Origin: Roridomyces roridus
Taxonomy: Eukaryota > Basidiomycota > Agaricomycetes > Agaricales > Mycenaceae
Assembly (NCBI GenBank): GCA_029378245.1
Contig: JARKIF010000018.1
Coordinates: forward strand, 186,001 to 250,000
DNA length: 64,000 nt
Reading direction: 5' to 3'
In this document: positions 8,094 to 18,758 of the stretch, piece by piece
Numbering within the stretch: position 1 is the first letter of the stretch
Layout: the number at the start of each line of letters is the position of its first letter
Made by a program: the position numbers and the translations under genes
Notes under the pieces: generated by a model
Databases searched by the model: none
What the model saw: only the letters and a program-made list of their open reading frames with translations
What the model was told of the DNA's origin: nothing

Positions 8094-11087
8094 ATGGAGA
8101 AACGTACGCTAGTCTACGAGAGCGGACGACGGAGCTGTCTGTCCGGCTATTACACCCTTCCTACGTTCCCTAGTGGTCTCAGCTGGGATTTGCCAGCGCT
8201 CCCCGCAGCCTCGTACCGAAATGTCTATACAGGAGGCAGGCACTTACTCCTCTGGTCCCCAAACTCTTCGCAAATTCCCTTCCTGCCTGGAATCCCCCCT
8301 TTCAACTTGAATCGTTCCATCCCTCCTGCACTCAGTGCCAGACGATACAACGGTAGCTATGGGCGATTCGACCCATCCGTGAACCCGCAGTTCGTTAATA
8401 TGGGCCGTCCTTTTTGGCCTTTCATACGGAGGGAGAATCGAGTGCAGGACGACGACCCTCTAGTTGTGGTCTTCCGTCCGTTTGTCGAGCATTGGAATGA
8501 CGAGGGCCTCTACTCTCGTCGAGGAAGCCTCAACACTTCGTTCATCGACAACCTCCGGCTTGCGCAACGCGTGCTAGACGCACGGATGACAGAGTTTCAA
8601 GCTTCTTTTCGACCTAGTTCTTCTACCTGGGCAAGTCGCCCCCGTGCCAATGCTGCGCAAATCTTCGATCTTGCCCAAGTACAAATGTGGGAGAATGCCG
8701 TCGATTATGGAGTGGCGTTGCAACGTACTCTGAAGGAAATGGAGGCGTGGGTTGCCTGGAGAAGGGCCGTAGCGGAACAAGCACGGTTGACACAGCATGA
8801 ACGTCTGGAACGAATCGGAGCAGCCAATGATGATTGGATGGGGTGCTGGATCAACGAGTTGCCCGAAGACCTTGGCCTCAACTTCCTCGCTGCATGTGTT
8901 CCATGTTTTGTGGTACACGAGTACGAAATCGACGAGGACTTACTGCCTGGAGTCGAGTTCGCAAATTTACTCACTGGTACCGAGGTGGAGCACTCTCTTT
9001 CCGACTCAAATCCGTACCAGGCTATCGCAAGACGCCGCGCCGTGTTAGACTCACTTGTTCCTAACGATCCATATGGCGTCGTCACTCCCTCTACTTCCGA
9101 CGATTGTCGTCGCTCCTCTCTCGCATATCAAAGACGGCAATTGTCCACCAAGGAGACCGCGAGAGCCGAACTAGCAACCAGCCCTGGATTCGATGAGTCG
9201 ATGGGAGAAGGGTCGGCAGCGGCAGAAGATCCCACCATTACAACGGTTAACCGCCCAGTCCATTGGATCGAGCCGCCGCCGGTGCAACGTCCTCCCCAGA
9301 TAGGAAAATGGGAGAAGTTTGAATTGGAGGAGGTGGGAGGTCGTCCGGGATGGATTTTCCGAGGCAGGAATTATGACGTCGAAGCTGAGAACGAGTGGTT
9401 CGACCGTTCTCGAAAGAGACGTCTCTTCATGGGGCCGTTAACTCTTCCGGAAGGAGTGTTCAACGCAGAAGTTTTTGGAGCGCCAGTCCCGGACTTCCCA
9501 TTCTGGTTCCCTGGAGACGGTCGAGGGTTTTTACCGGCACCCAGATCGACGTGGATGTACCAGCGTGCGGAACCGCGAGCGAGTGACGTAGGCAGACGCG
9601 CCGTACTGCCGTTATCACTACCAAGGGAAGTCGAAGAAGAGAAACTGGTCAAGAAGGATAAAGGAAAAGGAAAGGCCATTGAGAGTGACGAGGAAGAAGA
9701 TGAGTTTGAAGGGATGGAAGTGGATGAACCAAGGATACAAGATGTTCCATCCCCGGTTGTGGTATTGGACAACGTGGACGATGGACTGAGCGCAGCTACA
9801 TTCTATGCCGCGATCGGTCCCTTCCTACAAACCATGCGTTCTCATCCTATCGCGATCACTCGGGCTCGGGGAAGAATGTGGATCCAATTACCCAATATTG
9901 AAGAGGCTCGACGTGCGTATGGAGTTTTCCTCGTCAAGGGACCAGCGCGCCCCTCCGATAATTTGGCGGTGGAATATGCGCCGCTTGGGGATTTTGAGGA
10001 GGCACGGAGGTATAGCCAAGACTGCTGGGACGTCAGTATGGAGCAGAACGGAGACGTGGGCATGGGACAATTAGCAGCTGAGGATTCTCACCCATTGGTG
10101 TCAGAAGAGGGACGGAGCATACCCGCCGAAGCAGAGATGTCTTCTGAAATGGAAGAAGGATCTCACGAGACCAAGAAGAGTGTCGTAGCGCAGCCTGCCT
10201 TGATTGGCACCGCAGCAGCTGATGCAGCTTCCATGTCACCTCCACCGCCGGTCCATTCCCTTCCAGAGTCCTCGAGCGCTGAACCGCATAACCATCATAG
10301 TCTTCAGTCCGCAGTGTTGGACAATGTCTTACCTCCACCCTCCCTTTCTTCCGAAATTCCAACGGTCTCTCCGAGCGCGTACAATCGACAACCTTTGGAA
10401 CCTCGCCTCAGTGATCAGACCGACCCAGCACACCGCTCTTTACTAGAACGCTTGTCAGAAGAAGCCCCGCGCATCTTGATATCTATCCCCGCGTCGCGCT
10501 CACTGCTAGAACGAATGTCAGCATCATGCCTGAGTGGAAGCGAAGCACCACCGTCTCTCCTGGATCGACTCTCCGATACTGGGTTACTTCACCCAAGGCC
10601 TTTGGAGAGTAGTCAGACGGGTCCGCGTATTCCCCACGTTCCTTTGGCGGCGCGATTGTCATCCCCGTCCGAAGCCACTCCTCTCGACTTGTCGGATAGC
10701 TCGGATGATAGTTCTGAAGATGATATGCCGCCGGAGGAACCACCCACGGGAAGTAAGAAGAAGAAGCAGCGGAAGAAGAAGAAGAAGAAGTCCGGAGAGA
10801 AAAAGCGAGGCGCTCGGGGAGGTCGTAGAGAAAAAGAGAGGAAGCGCAGGAAGGCAGATCAAGCCGCTACGTTGGCGTCGGAACAGATAGATGTCGAGAA
10901 GCAAACTTCGGCGTTGACGCCACCGGACGCCCCCGATACGATCGTTACAGCGCTTAATGAGGGCACTTCTGCTTCACACGTAGCAGCGAATACGAGACGT
11001 TATTGGGAGGAGGATGAGTCCATTCCGTTGTACGCATGGTTCGAGGAGGATTTTCCAGAAGAGATGATGGAGGCAACAGAGGGATAA
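8094..11087 (+). CDS. Large accessory ORF of the gypsy element, function unknown
   Basis: Intact 997-codon ORF on the same strand as gag-pol, starting 324 bp after its stop and ending about 25 bp before the putative 3' LTR. This is the position that env genes occupy in retroviruses, but I see no signal peptide, transmembrane segment or glycoprotein features. The N-terminal half is globular and rich in aromatic residues. At about residues 560-640 there is a beta-alpha pattern around VVVLDNVDDG and GRMWIQLPNIEEARRAYG that loosely resembles a degenerate RNA-recognition motif. The C-terminus is Ser/Pro-rich, with repeated SLLERLS/SLLDRLS-like motifs, followed by a polybasic block (runs of Lys/Arg at about residues 885-920) that could be a nuclear-localisation or nucleic-acid-binding signal. 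I do not recognise the family. Alternatives are a captured host gene or a second structural protein of the element. Confidence 0.75.
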   Translation: MEKRTLVYESGRRSCLSGYYTLPTFPSGLSWDLPALPAASYRNVYTGGRHLLLWSPNSSQIPFLPGIPPFNLNRSIPPALSARRYNGSYGRFDPSVNPQFVNMGRPFWPFIRRENRVQDDDPLVVVFRPFVEHWNDEGLYSRRGSLNTSFIDNLRLAQRVLDARMTEFQASFRPSSSTWASRPRANAAQIFDLAQVQMWENAVDYGVALQRTLKEMEAWVAWRRAVAEQARLTQHERLERIGAANDDWMGCWINELPEDLGLNFLAACVPCFVVHEYEIDEDLLPGVEFANLLTGTEVEHSLSDSNPYQAIARRRAVLDSLVPNDPYGVVTPSTSDDCRRSSLAYQRRQLSTKETARAELATSPGFDESMGEGSAAAEDPTITTVNRPVHWIEPPPVQRPPQIGKWEKFELEEVGGRPGWIFRGRNYDVEAENEWFDRSRKRRLFMGPLTLPEGVFNAEVFGAPVPDFPFWFPGDGRGFLPAPRSTWMYQRAEPRASDVGRRAVLPLSLPREVEEEKLVKKDKGKGKAIESDEEEDEFEGMEVDEPRIQDVPSPVVVLDNVDDGLSAATFYAAIGPFLQTMRSHPIAITRARGRMWIQLPNIEEARRAYGVFLVKGPARPSDNLAVEYAPLGDFEEARRYSQDCWDVSMEQNGDVGMGQLAAEDSHPLVSEEGRSIPAEAEMSSEMEEGSHETKKSVVAQPALIGTAAADAASMSPPPPVHSLPESSSAEPHNHHSLQSAVLDNVLPPPSLSSEIPTVSPSAYNRQPLEPRLSDQTDPAHRSLLERLSEEAPRILISIPASRSLLERMSASCLSGSEAPPSLLDRLSDTGLLHPRPLESSQTGPRIPHVPLAARLSSPSEATPLDLSDSSDDSSEDDMPPEEPPTGSKKKKQRKKKKKKSGEKKRGARGGRREKERKRRKADQAATLASEQIDVEKQTSALTPPDAPDTIVTALNEGTSASHVAANTRRYWEEDESIPLYAWFEEDFPEEMMEATEG

Positions 11088-11112
11088 TGTTCCACTAGCC
11101 GTGGGGGGGCTC

Positions 11113-11286
11113 TGTGACGAGGTTGGGTAGGACTAAGCAGCAGAAGAGTCAAGACACGGCCAATGGACATTATCGCGATTAGATCATGTATTAGAGAATT
11201 AATCAATTCTTACTCTCGCCTCTCATGTTCTACTTCTGATTCTCTGGTACTCGAGGCGAACCACCTACACGGTTAGACCCCCTGCA
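11113..11286 (+). repeat. Putative 3' LTR of the gypsy element
   Basis: A G-run (GTGGGGGGG, 11101-11109) that could serve as polypurine tract lies just after the second ORF and is followed by TGTGACGAGG at 11113, the usual TG start of an LTR. An end at about 11286 (CCCTGCA) is a guess, because the 5' LTR lies outside the window and cannot be compared. Confidence 0.4.
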
Positions 11287-12334
11287 TGCCTGAACAAGCG
11301 TACAACTGTTCTCCGCATACGGGGCGCCTCGAAGGCCTCGTATACGGGTTACTATCTACTTCGTACCCGGGGTTCGAGCGCGTTTATTACGCTGCTGAAC
11401 CTTTCCCGACCTCGCCCCGCTCGTTTCCCTACAAGCTCACCGAGGTCAACTTGCGCTTCAGTCACCGTGAAGCCTACGAATCCGCACCGCATCACAGACC
11501 GTCGTAAATCGTTGCATCAACGGGCCATACTTATTTCAAGACCCACACGTTGCCGCAGGCCCACAACAGCCATTCAACTTATTGGAAGAGCGGTGGGACC
11601 ATTGCAAGGGTTGAGGGAGGAGCACAGAAGAAGAGAAACAATCGTGGGCCATGGCGAGGCTCACCCGCACTCGTGAGTCGCTATTCTTCGCCCAAGCACG
11701 CACACTAGGATCCTTCCCGCCGAGTGCGCCTTCAGGTCCTTTCGCACAGCGTCTCCAACCCCTTCAAGACCCACCAGACCTCCTTCACTTCCGTGACTGA
11801 CGTGCTCCTGGCCCCGCCGTCGCGTCGCGCGCTCTTCAAGTACATACCTTGCCCTCCCCATCAAGTTCCGCCATATCCGTTCGCCTTGCACCCACCTCCA
11901 CGCCCGCTCGGGCCGCTCCCACCATGTCATGTCCAGGCGGCCGACCCCACCCTGCCCTCCCGCCGTTTGCCTGCTTATTCACACAGTCACACTGGCAGTA
12001 GATACGACTCGGACATACTTACATATAATGTGACTATTGTGAATGAAATTACATGGTATTGAGCTTGTATTAAGCATGCATTAACCAAGGAGAGAGAGAG
12101 AGTGAATGGTGACCGTCCGACGAGGGGGCATTGTTGTTGGCCGTGATGGCAGCCGCAGCGGCACATCACCGCAGCACAGCCATCAAATCGTCGGTGTTAC
12201 GGTTGTTCCAACTCCCGAATTTTGTGCAGAGTACTAGGCAGATGTACAAACTTGGAACCCAAGCTTTGGGAAACCCGAGTGGTCGTGTCCGTGGTCGGAG
12301 AATGCCTGGATGCCAGTGGGAGTTAACGGTAGTA
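11287..12334. other. Gene-poor spacer next to the retroelement
   Basis: No convincing gene. A short open stretch starting with ATG at 11650 (MARLTRTRESLFFAQ...) runs to a possible GTGACT donor near 11795, but nothing recognisable follows. An A/T-rich part (about 12000-12080) contains an AG-dinucleotide run. This may be remnant sequence of the retroelement insertion site. Confidence 0.4.
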
Positions 12335-12342
12335 CACACCCG

Positions 12343-12937
12343 TAGTAGTGTAACGGGCCCGGCTCGGCCTGAAAGCCCGGGCTTGGGCCCGGCTTGGGTG
12401 GGCTCGGGCTCCAAATTCTCCAGGCCCGAGCCCGAGCCGTCGACAAGCCGAGCCAGGCCCCAAGCCGCGGCCTGAGCCCGGGCTTGGCACAACCGTCAAC
12501 AAAAACCCGCGGTGCCGTCAGATTTTTCCGTTCCTGATTTGTATTTGTCAGAAATAATGGTAAGAGCAGAATTCGAGCACTTGTTGCCTTGTAATTGTCT
12601 TAAACGAACATCTCTTTGCTTGCACGATATGACCGGATCTTGCCGAGGTGCGATTTCACAAATCTGCCACAAATCTGCCACAAATCTGCAATGTTGACAC
12701 GGCAGGCATTGACATCAGTATGATATGCGGTACTCGGCAGACAACTCTGACACCAGTTGCATCAAATATCAGTACCGGCAGCCAGGCCCGGGCCTGGCGA
12801 GCTCCGCAGGGCCTGAGATTGTCGAAGCCCGAGCCCTAGGCCCACCCAAGCCGGACACAGGGCCCGGCTCGGCTTCACTAAGCCCCGGCCCGGCTTGGTC
12901 GGGCCTGGCGGCCCAGGCCGAGCCTTTTACATCACTA
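12343..12937. mobile_element. Non-autonomous hAT-like element (595 bp) with 8-bp target duplication
   Basis: The element is flanked by a perfect 8-bp direct repeat, CACACCCG, at 12335-12342 and 12938-12945. The ends are imperfect inverted repeats: left TAGTAGTGTAACGGGCCC and, on the reverse strand, right TAGTGATGTAAAAGGCTCGG. Both ends continue into GC-rich subterminal motifs (variants of GGCCCGGCTCGGCC, GGGCTTGGGC and GCCCGAGCC) over about 140-160 bp. An 8-bp duplication plus a TAGTG-type terminus fits the hAT superfamily. There is no transposase frame, so it needs a transposase in trans. The interior contains three tandem 11-bp units of CACAAATCTGC at about 12657-12690. Confidence 0.75.
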
Positions 12938-12945
12938 CACACCCG

Positions 12946-13700
12946 GGAAGGTCTTTCAGTTCCTCAAAGCAGAGTGCATACTAAGTATTATAGTATAGGA
13001 CGTCGACGTCCGAGGCTGCGAGCTGCGTACGTCCAGGTGGCAGGTCGATTTCGCCACAGATTCTACTTACTCCAACTTTTCCAGCCTCGGCGAAAGGCAA
13101 TTATTTTGCGATGGCGACTTCCAGCGCTGTGCCTGGAACAGTGGAAGGAAAAGCTTGATGACACGGTTGAAGAGACGAGATGTGGCTGTACACGCGGGTT
13201 GATCCGCACTTCTGCTTTCCCTCCACCGTGACCAACCCAAGCGTCTGGCACTTCCTGCCGGTTATATAATGGAACTTCTGGCCGCGTTTTTATTGTGCTG
13301 CATCTTCTCTCTAGTGGTGGGTGGGACAGCTTCTTCAATCTTGCATTTCTCACCCGACGCGCGATTGAATTGAATTATCTCTCCAAGATCCATCTCACTC
13401 CCTCCACTGACGCCCAACGAGTCACCTGTCATGTTGCCCAGCGCTTACAGCCCATATTTTATTCAATGTCTCTCATAAATAAAAAGCTATCCTCCTCGAT
13501 CCCGGTTTGCAAATTTGACTGGGAGAAACCCGGCGATCGCACTGCTTCTCGACTGCAACAACAGTTTCAACAGCAAGATTCAACGCAACGAATGTAAACC
13601 AAGGAAATCAACTGGGACTCTGGAAGTCCCACATGGATTGAAGAATCTGCCCACTTTATCGGCGTGTAAGCACTCGACCAAGTTGACGATCTGAACGCAC
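12946..13700. other. Left part of a direct duplication (3' flank of membrane-protein gene 1)
   Basis: No coding frame found. From about 13175 the sequence matches about 14990-15350 (for example GATGTGGCTGTACA, CTGACGCCCAA and GTCACCTGTCATGTTGCCCA occur in both), which marks the left part of a segmental duplication carrying the two neighbouring genes. Confidence 0.5.
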
Positions 13701-14467
13701 TCACACGAGCTCTTGAATGACCTCTGGGATGGCCTGGAGTCCAAAACGGCGGCGATTCGTATGGGGGACGTGATCTACAAGAACTTGGATCTGCATAGAG
13801 GAATCATATCGACGCGAGACATACAAATGCAAGAGGGGTCAATGGTCGGAAGCACCTCTTGGGTTTCTCTCATCTGGGCCGATATCTTGCGTTGGTGGTC
13901 CTTTTCCGCGATGACCTTCAGGAGCAAAACGTTTGGCATTGAACCCCCTTGTAGGATGATTGAATACGAGCTTACCAATATCTCAGTCCGTATTCCCCGC
14001 ACGTCGTCCGCACATTCGTCGATACGGCGTCCCATCTCCCATTGGGTTCGGAACCACTCCATCCAGTTTTCCATCTCGCCTGCTTCGTGCAGTTTCTCCT
14101 TGATCTTGGACGCCGAATGCTGAGCTCTAGAAGAGAATCCATCAAAACGGTGAGCAATGTTGGTCAGTGATGCCGTGTACTGAAGAAACCGCTGCTCTGG
14201 CGCCGTCAACGCCATCATGGCCACCCTCGTGCAATCCGATTTGGTGGCCTCCAAAATCTGCGATGTGGAGTCGATGGCATTGACGAGTCGGCCTAATTTC
14301 TCTGCCGGCCAAAATTGTCGGTGACCAAAGAAGATCATTGCCCATGTGACGACAAGGGCAAGACCAGTCCAGGAGAGCCCAGTGTAGTAGTAGATGATAG
14401 GGACTGGAAGCAAGCGCAGCACCCAGAAAACAGCGAACGATTTGAAGTAGGATGCGTAGTCGGACAT
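13701..14467 (-). CDS. Small membrane-anchored protein, paralogue 1 (hypothetical)
   Basis: Two exons, 14467-13825 and 13774-13701, joined across a 50-bp intron (GTATGT..TTGTAG), give 238 residues. The start is the MSDY methionine at 14467, not the upstream in-frame ATG at 14515, because the paralogue at 16471 starts at the same residue. Two hydrophobic segments lie near residues 8-50, followed by a soluble, charged, probably helical domain (KSDCTRVAMMAL, ENWMEWFRTQWEMGRRIDE). The second exon ends RRRFGLQAIPEVIQELV and is conserved in the paralogue, which supports the intron. I do not recognise a family; a membrane-tethered helical protein is the most that can be said. Confidence 0.6.
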
Positions 14468-15714
14468 GGTTTGGAGATTGAGACCTGAGGTTCGATCTAG
14501 ATATGTAGATTCCATGGCCTTTTATTGGCCTTTTATAACCCGGATTGAAAACCAAATCGCAGTGTTAGGTTGTGTTATGTTAACGGTTTTGTTTTCAAAG
14601 CAAACGAAAGAAGCATGATACCTTTCATTACTTTTGAAAACACCTTTCGTTACCATTACCTTGGAAAACAAAAATTGCGAACATAATACTGCCTTTGCCC
14701 CAGTATGGAAATCCCACTGTGATCAACACTGCTATCATAGTGTTGGATACAATATCTATCGATGCAAGCATGCTGCACCGTTCCCCGACTCTGGTTTCAC
14801 GTCGGATCAGTGCGGCGCATCGCGGAGAGTTGACTGCGTTGATATAGACATTTGCCGATCTAGTGCCGGCGGTGATATCAACAATTGTTCTTCAGCGGAT
14901 CAAGTCGCCTGTCATATGTTTACTAGTCTCACGTACTCAGACTCTCAACAGACTCTAGTTGATCTGACGTTACTAATAGTAAGTAGATCAAGATGTGGCT
15001 GTACATGCGGGTTGATCCGCACCTCCACCAGCCCTCCACGACGTTCAAGAGCGTCTGGCACTTCCGGCTGGTGATATATCCCGTGCCTCGAGCTCTGGTG
15101 CCCCGAGTCTCAAGTCTCCGATCGCCCAAGCTGTTACTACCAATGGAACTTCTGCCGCGTTTTCTTTGTGCTGCATCTGCTCAGTGCTCTTTGGTGGTAG
15201 GCCAGCTTCAAAACTAATTGCATCGCTGGGATTTCGACCTGGATGCACGATTGAATTGCCTCTCTAAGATCCATCTCACAGTTCACTCCCTCGACTGACG
15301 CCCAATAAGTCACCTGTCATGTTGCCCAGCGCCTACAGCCCATGATTTCGTTCGGCGTTTCTCATACATGATACAGGTCGCATATACAGGCTGCTTTCAA
15401 GATCGGCGCATTCTTACAATCAGACGGACAAGACTTGGACTACGAAAAGCTATCCTCGAAAATGACTGGGAGAAACCCGATCGCACTGTTTCTCGACTGC
15501 AACACCAGCGCATCTGAGCCTCACCACCAGCAGCGACGCGAAGACAGCTAACGAGACATATAGATATTACAGACAACAAAACAGTTTCGACAGCAAGATT
15601 CAACGCAACGAATGTAAACCAAGGAAATCAACTCTGGAAGTCCCACATGGATTGAAGAATCTTCCCACTTTATTGACTCGTAAGTACTCGACCAAGTTGA
15701 CGATGTGAACGCAC
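14468..15714. other. Spacer between duplicated genes, including start of second repeat unit
   Basis: 14640-14990 holds no recognisable gene. Part of it (about 14690-14720, CCAGTATGGAAAT) recurs upstream of paralogue 2 at about 16590-16612. From about 14990 the sequence is the second copy of the flank seen at about 13175-13690, including the shared block that begins AACCAAGGAAATCAACT (13597 and 15616). Confidence 0.45.
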
Positions 15715-16471
15715 TCACACGAGCTCCTGAAGGACCTCTGGGATGGCCTGCAGCCCAAAACGACGGCGATTTGTACGCGCTACAAAGACATTTTAGGTGG
15801 GGATAGAGAAGAATTCAACCCAGGCGATACATACGGACGCTAGAAGGGTCGATCGTCGGAAGCACCTCTTGGCTCTCCTTGATCTCCTCTGATATCTTGC
15901 GTTGGTGGTCCTTTTCCGCGATGACCTTTAGGGAGCGAAGCGTTCATCGACCGTCTTGTAGCATGATCGAAGACGAGCTCACCAATATCTCAGTCCGTAT
16001 TCCCCGCACATCGTCCACACATTGGTCGATGCGGCGTCCCATCTCCCGGCTGGCTCGGAACCACTCCATCCAAGTCTCTTTCTCGTTCATTGTGAGCATT
16101 AGCTCCTTGATTTCGGACGCCGAACGCCGAGCTCTAAAAAAATCCATGATCAGGGCAAAACGAGGTGAAAGTAACGATGCCGCCGCGTACTTTAGAAACC
16201 GCTGCTCTGGCGCCGCCAACGCCATCATGGCCACCCTCGTGCAATCCGACTTGGTGGCCTTGAAAATCTGCGACGTATAGTGGATGGTGTCAAAGAGTCG
16301 CCCCAATTTTTCTGGCAGCCAAAATTGTCGGTGGCCAACGAAGATGATCGTCCATGTTACACCGAAGGCAAGTCCGGTATAGAACAGTCCGGCGGAGGAG
16401 ATGATAGCGGCTGGAAGGAGAGGCGCCCAGAAAATGGCAAATGATTTCAAGGAGGATGTGTAGTCGGACAT
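15715..16471 (-). pseudogene. Small membrane-anchored protein, paralogue 2, with in-frame stop
   Basis: Duplicate of the gene at 13701-14467 with the same start (MSDY) and the same two-exon structure: exon 1 16471-15835, a 55-bp intron 15834-15780 (GTATGT..TTGTAG), and exon 2 15779-15715 ending IPEVLQELV. Codon 176 is TGA (on the plus strand, TCA inside 15930-15950). After this stop the same reading frame continues with clear similarity (VIAEKDHQRKIS, VLPTIDPS) through the conserved second exon. The copy is therefore either a nonsense-mutated pseudogene or makes a 175-residue truncated protein that keeps the membrane segments. No intron large enough to remove the stop is visible. Confidence 0.6.
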
Positions 16472-18758
16472 GGTTTGGAGATTGAGACGCGTGAGGTTCG
16501 ATCTAAGTATGTAAGGCCTTTAAGAACCTGGATTAACAACAATTGCGCTGTCCCTGTCCCACGCCTTGTGGGGACGTCAGATCGACACTGCCTTTGTCCC
16601 AGTATGGAAATACTGGTTCTTCGGGAAGCGTCCTGAAACGGGCCGTGATTAAGCAGTGAAGCTGCTCCCTATCGCTTAATTTTGGCTTTGAATGCGAGAA
16701 AGACACGGCAGAGCAATCAAAATGGTTCAGCACTCAACAGAGGAGCGGGATAATTCTCTTGAGAACCCGGGGTCCAGTGAGAAACCCACTCTTGAGTCTT
16801 ATGTGGAAACCCCATGTCAATAAAAGATTTCAACGGGGGTTTCTTGATTTGGATCAATTTTGATTGCCACTGATACGGCCAGCGGCATGTCCCGGCAAAC
16901 ATTCCAACATGACCAGCAGGTCGTTGATGCTAGGCGTCGGGAGGCGTCGAGGATTTTATGAGGAACAAAAATTTTAATGAGAGTAAACTACACGGTGTAA
17001 ATACTGATGAGCGAGACCGGGAGCGCGGAGGTCGAAAAAAGAGAACGGCGGGTGTTGCGGCGAGGTCATAGCTCGGCACGATGATGGACAGTCGAGTCGG
17101 AGCGACTGACGAGCGACTGGGGGTGAGGGGGAGGGCGCAAGACGTTATTGCGAGCGACACTCGTCGTCTGTGATGGTGAGCAGGCAGGGTGTGACACCTA
17201 GAAAGGGCATCGGCAATTGCTCGGCGGGTTTGTTTGCATCAAGTTCTGCCGCACTGTTGCCGAAACCTGGGTTTCCGTGCAGAAATCTTTTATAACGGGG
17301 GTTTTATCCAGAGAAGCGTGGATAATAGTTCGGGATTACTTGAGCCTGCAGATACAGCTAACGCTTGCAGCAGGACCCCTACTGCTTGGCTCGACGGGCC
17401 GCGGCGACTCCCTGTACATCCTCCGAAACTTCCTCGTCCAAATTTAACTGCGTGCCAGTTGGTCAAATAAGCGCTCAAAACAGCAGAAGGGCGTAACCTG
17501 CGATGGTTATATTCAACACAAAAATAAACAGCAAAAAAAATAAAGAAGACAGATGGCTCACTGTTAGACGCTCTGCGGGTCGCGTGGTCTACAGGAATCT
17601 ACCACTTCCAGAGCTTCCTCGTCCTAATTTAACTGCGTGCCAGTTGGTCAGATACAAAAATGAACCGCAAAAACATAAACTCAAGTTCCGTGCTGTTGGA
17701 GGAATAAGAATAAGATACGGCCAAGGTACCGCGCGGGGTACTTGCCGTCACTCAAACCTCAGGAGAAATGTCGGCCCACAGAGGTATTTGGTTTGCGTCA
17801 TCTTTCGCATTAATATAGGAAGGTCCGGACATCCGTCAATGCGAGACTTGGAGGCTGCGTAGTGCATGGAATAAGTAGAGGATCAGACATGCAGCGGAGT
17901 GAGCCCTATTTCGCTTATTAATTTCGCCCCAGCCCCGATGCGCTCTTGCACGATTTCATCATGGCCGGCACTGGCTGGAAGAGCTGTCACGCGAGATCTC
18001 AGTACGAAAGTGGGAGGAAATCACCCGCGATGCAGTGCACCGTGCACGTGTAGCCGCCAGGCGTCCAACCCAGACAATGAGGTCCACTTTTGCTCGAGAA
18101 CAAGACGCGCCTCAACAATGCAGATCGTAGAAGTAGGCCATGGTGCCATCCCTTGTAATCTCGCAATTCGGATTCACCATGGCCATAGTCATCCAGATAG
18201 ATGCACTTCTCCATCTTGCGATGAACTCGGCCCATGCGGAAGCTGCAGTGGCCCTCATAAACGCGGGCGCTGATCGAGGCAGCCTCAGGCAGGGTGAGCG
18301 TATTCTTGCCCGGGGTCCTAGCTTGAGCACTTATCTGACCAACTGGCACGCAGTTAAATTTGGACGAGGAAGCTCTGGAGGATGTGCAGGGAGTCGCCGC
18401 GGCCCGCCGAGCCAAGCAGTATTGATAGAATCCTGCGGACCGCGACCCGCAGACCGTGTAACGTGAGTCATATGTCTTCCGCTTGCTTGACGATTAAGAA
18501 CCAGCCTATCTGCAGCTGGAGGCAGTGCGGTACCGGTATGAAAAACGGACAAGACATACAACATCCAATAAGTTGAGCGGACGACACGCAGCCATGCAGA
18601 GTTAGACTCAACATGAAAACAAACTGAGTGTGTTCAGTGCTGATCCGAGGTCTTCTTCACACGCGACGCGACGCGTTTGTGTATTCCTATTATTGTTCCC
18701 GGTTCCGGACCTCTGACTCTCATAGCCAATAAATACCTGCAGCCGTCTTGCCTCACAC
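16472..18758. other. Gene-poor tract with inverted and direct repeats
   Basis: No gene of confidence in about 2.3 kb. Several short frames exist on both strands (for example minus 18415-17999), but none has a recognisable domain. The tract carries three copies of an 85-90-bp repeat, annotated separately. A CCAAT box (18726-18730) sits just before the next gene. Confidence 0.4.
17388..18423. repeat. Three-copy repeat, third copy inverted
   Basis: A conserved block containing AATTTAACTGCGTGCCAGTT occurs at 17388-17470 (plus), about 17602-17656 (plus, shortened) and 18336-18423 (inverted). The first and third copies share about 85 bp, including GGGCCGCGGCGACTCCCTG. The arrangement could be the ends of a decayed DNA transposon or a rearranged gene fragment. 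No transposase is visible. Confidence 0.5.

Noticed and set aside
11360..11400. GGTTCGAGC box suggesting a tRNA
   Set aside because: No matching A box or cloverleaf arms can be drawn around it.
11661..11930. Minus-strand 89-codon frame
   Set aside because: Low-complexity Arg/Gly-rich composition and no homology signal; probably antisense noise.
12655..12692. Three short repeats suggesting a CRISPR-like array
   Set aside because: The 11-bp units are directly adjacent with no spacers and lie inside a eukaryotic hAT-like element.
17999..18415. Minus-strand 138-codon frame overlapping the inverted repeat
   Set aside because: It overlaps repeat sequence, has no recognisable motif and no splice partners.
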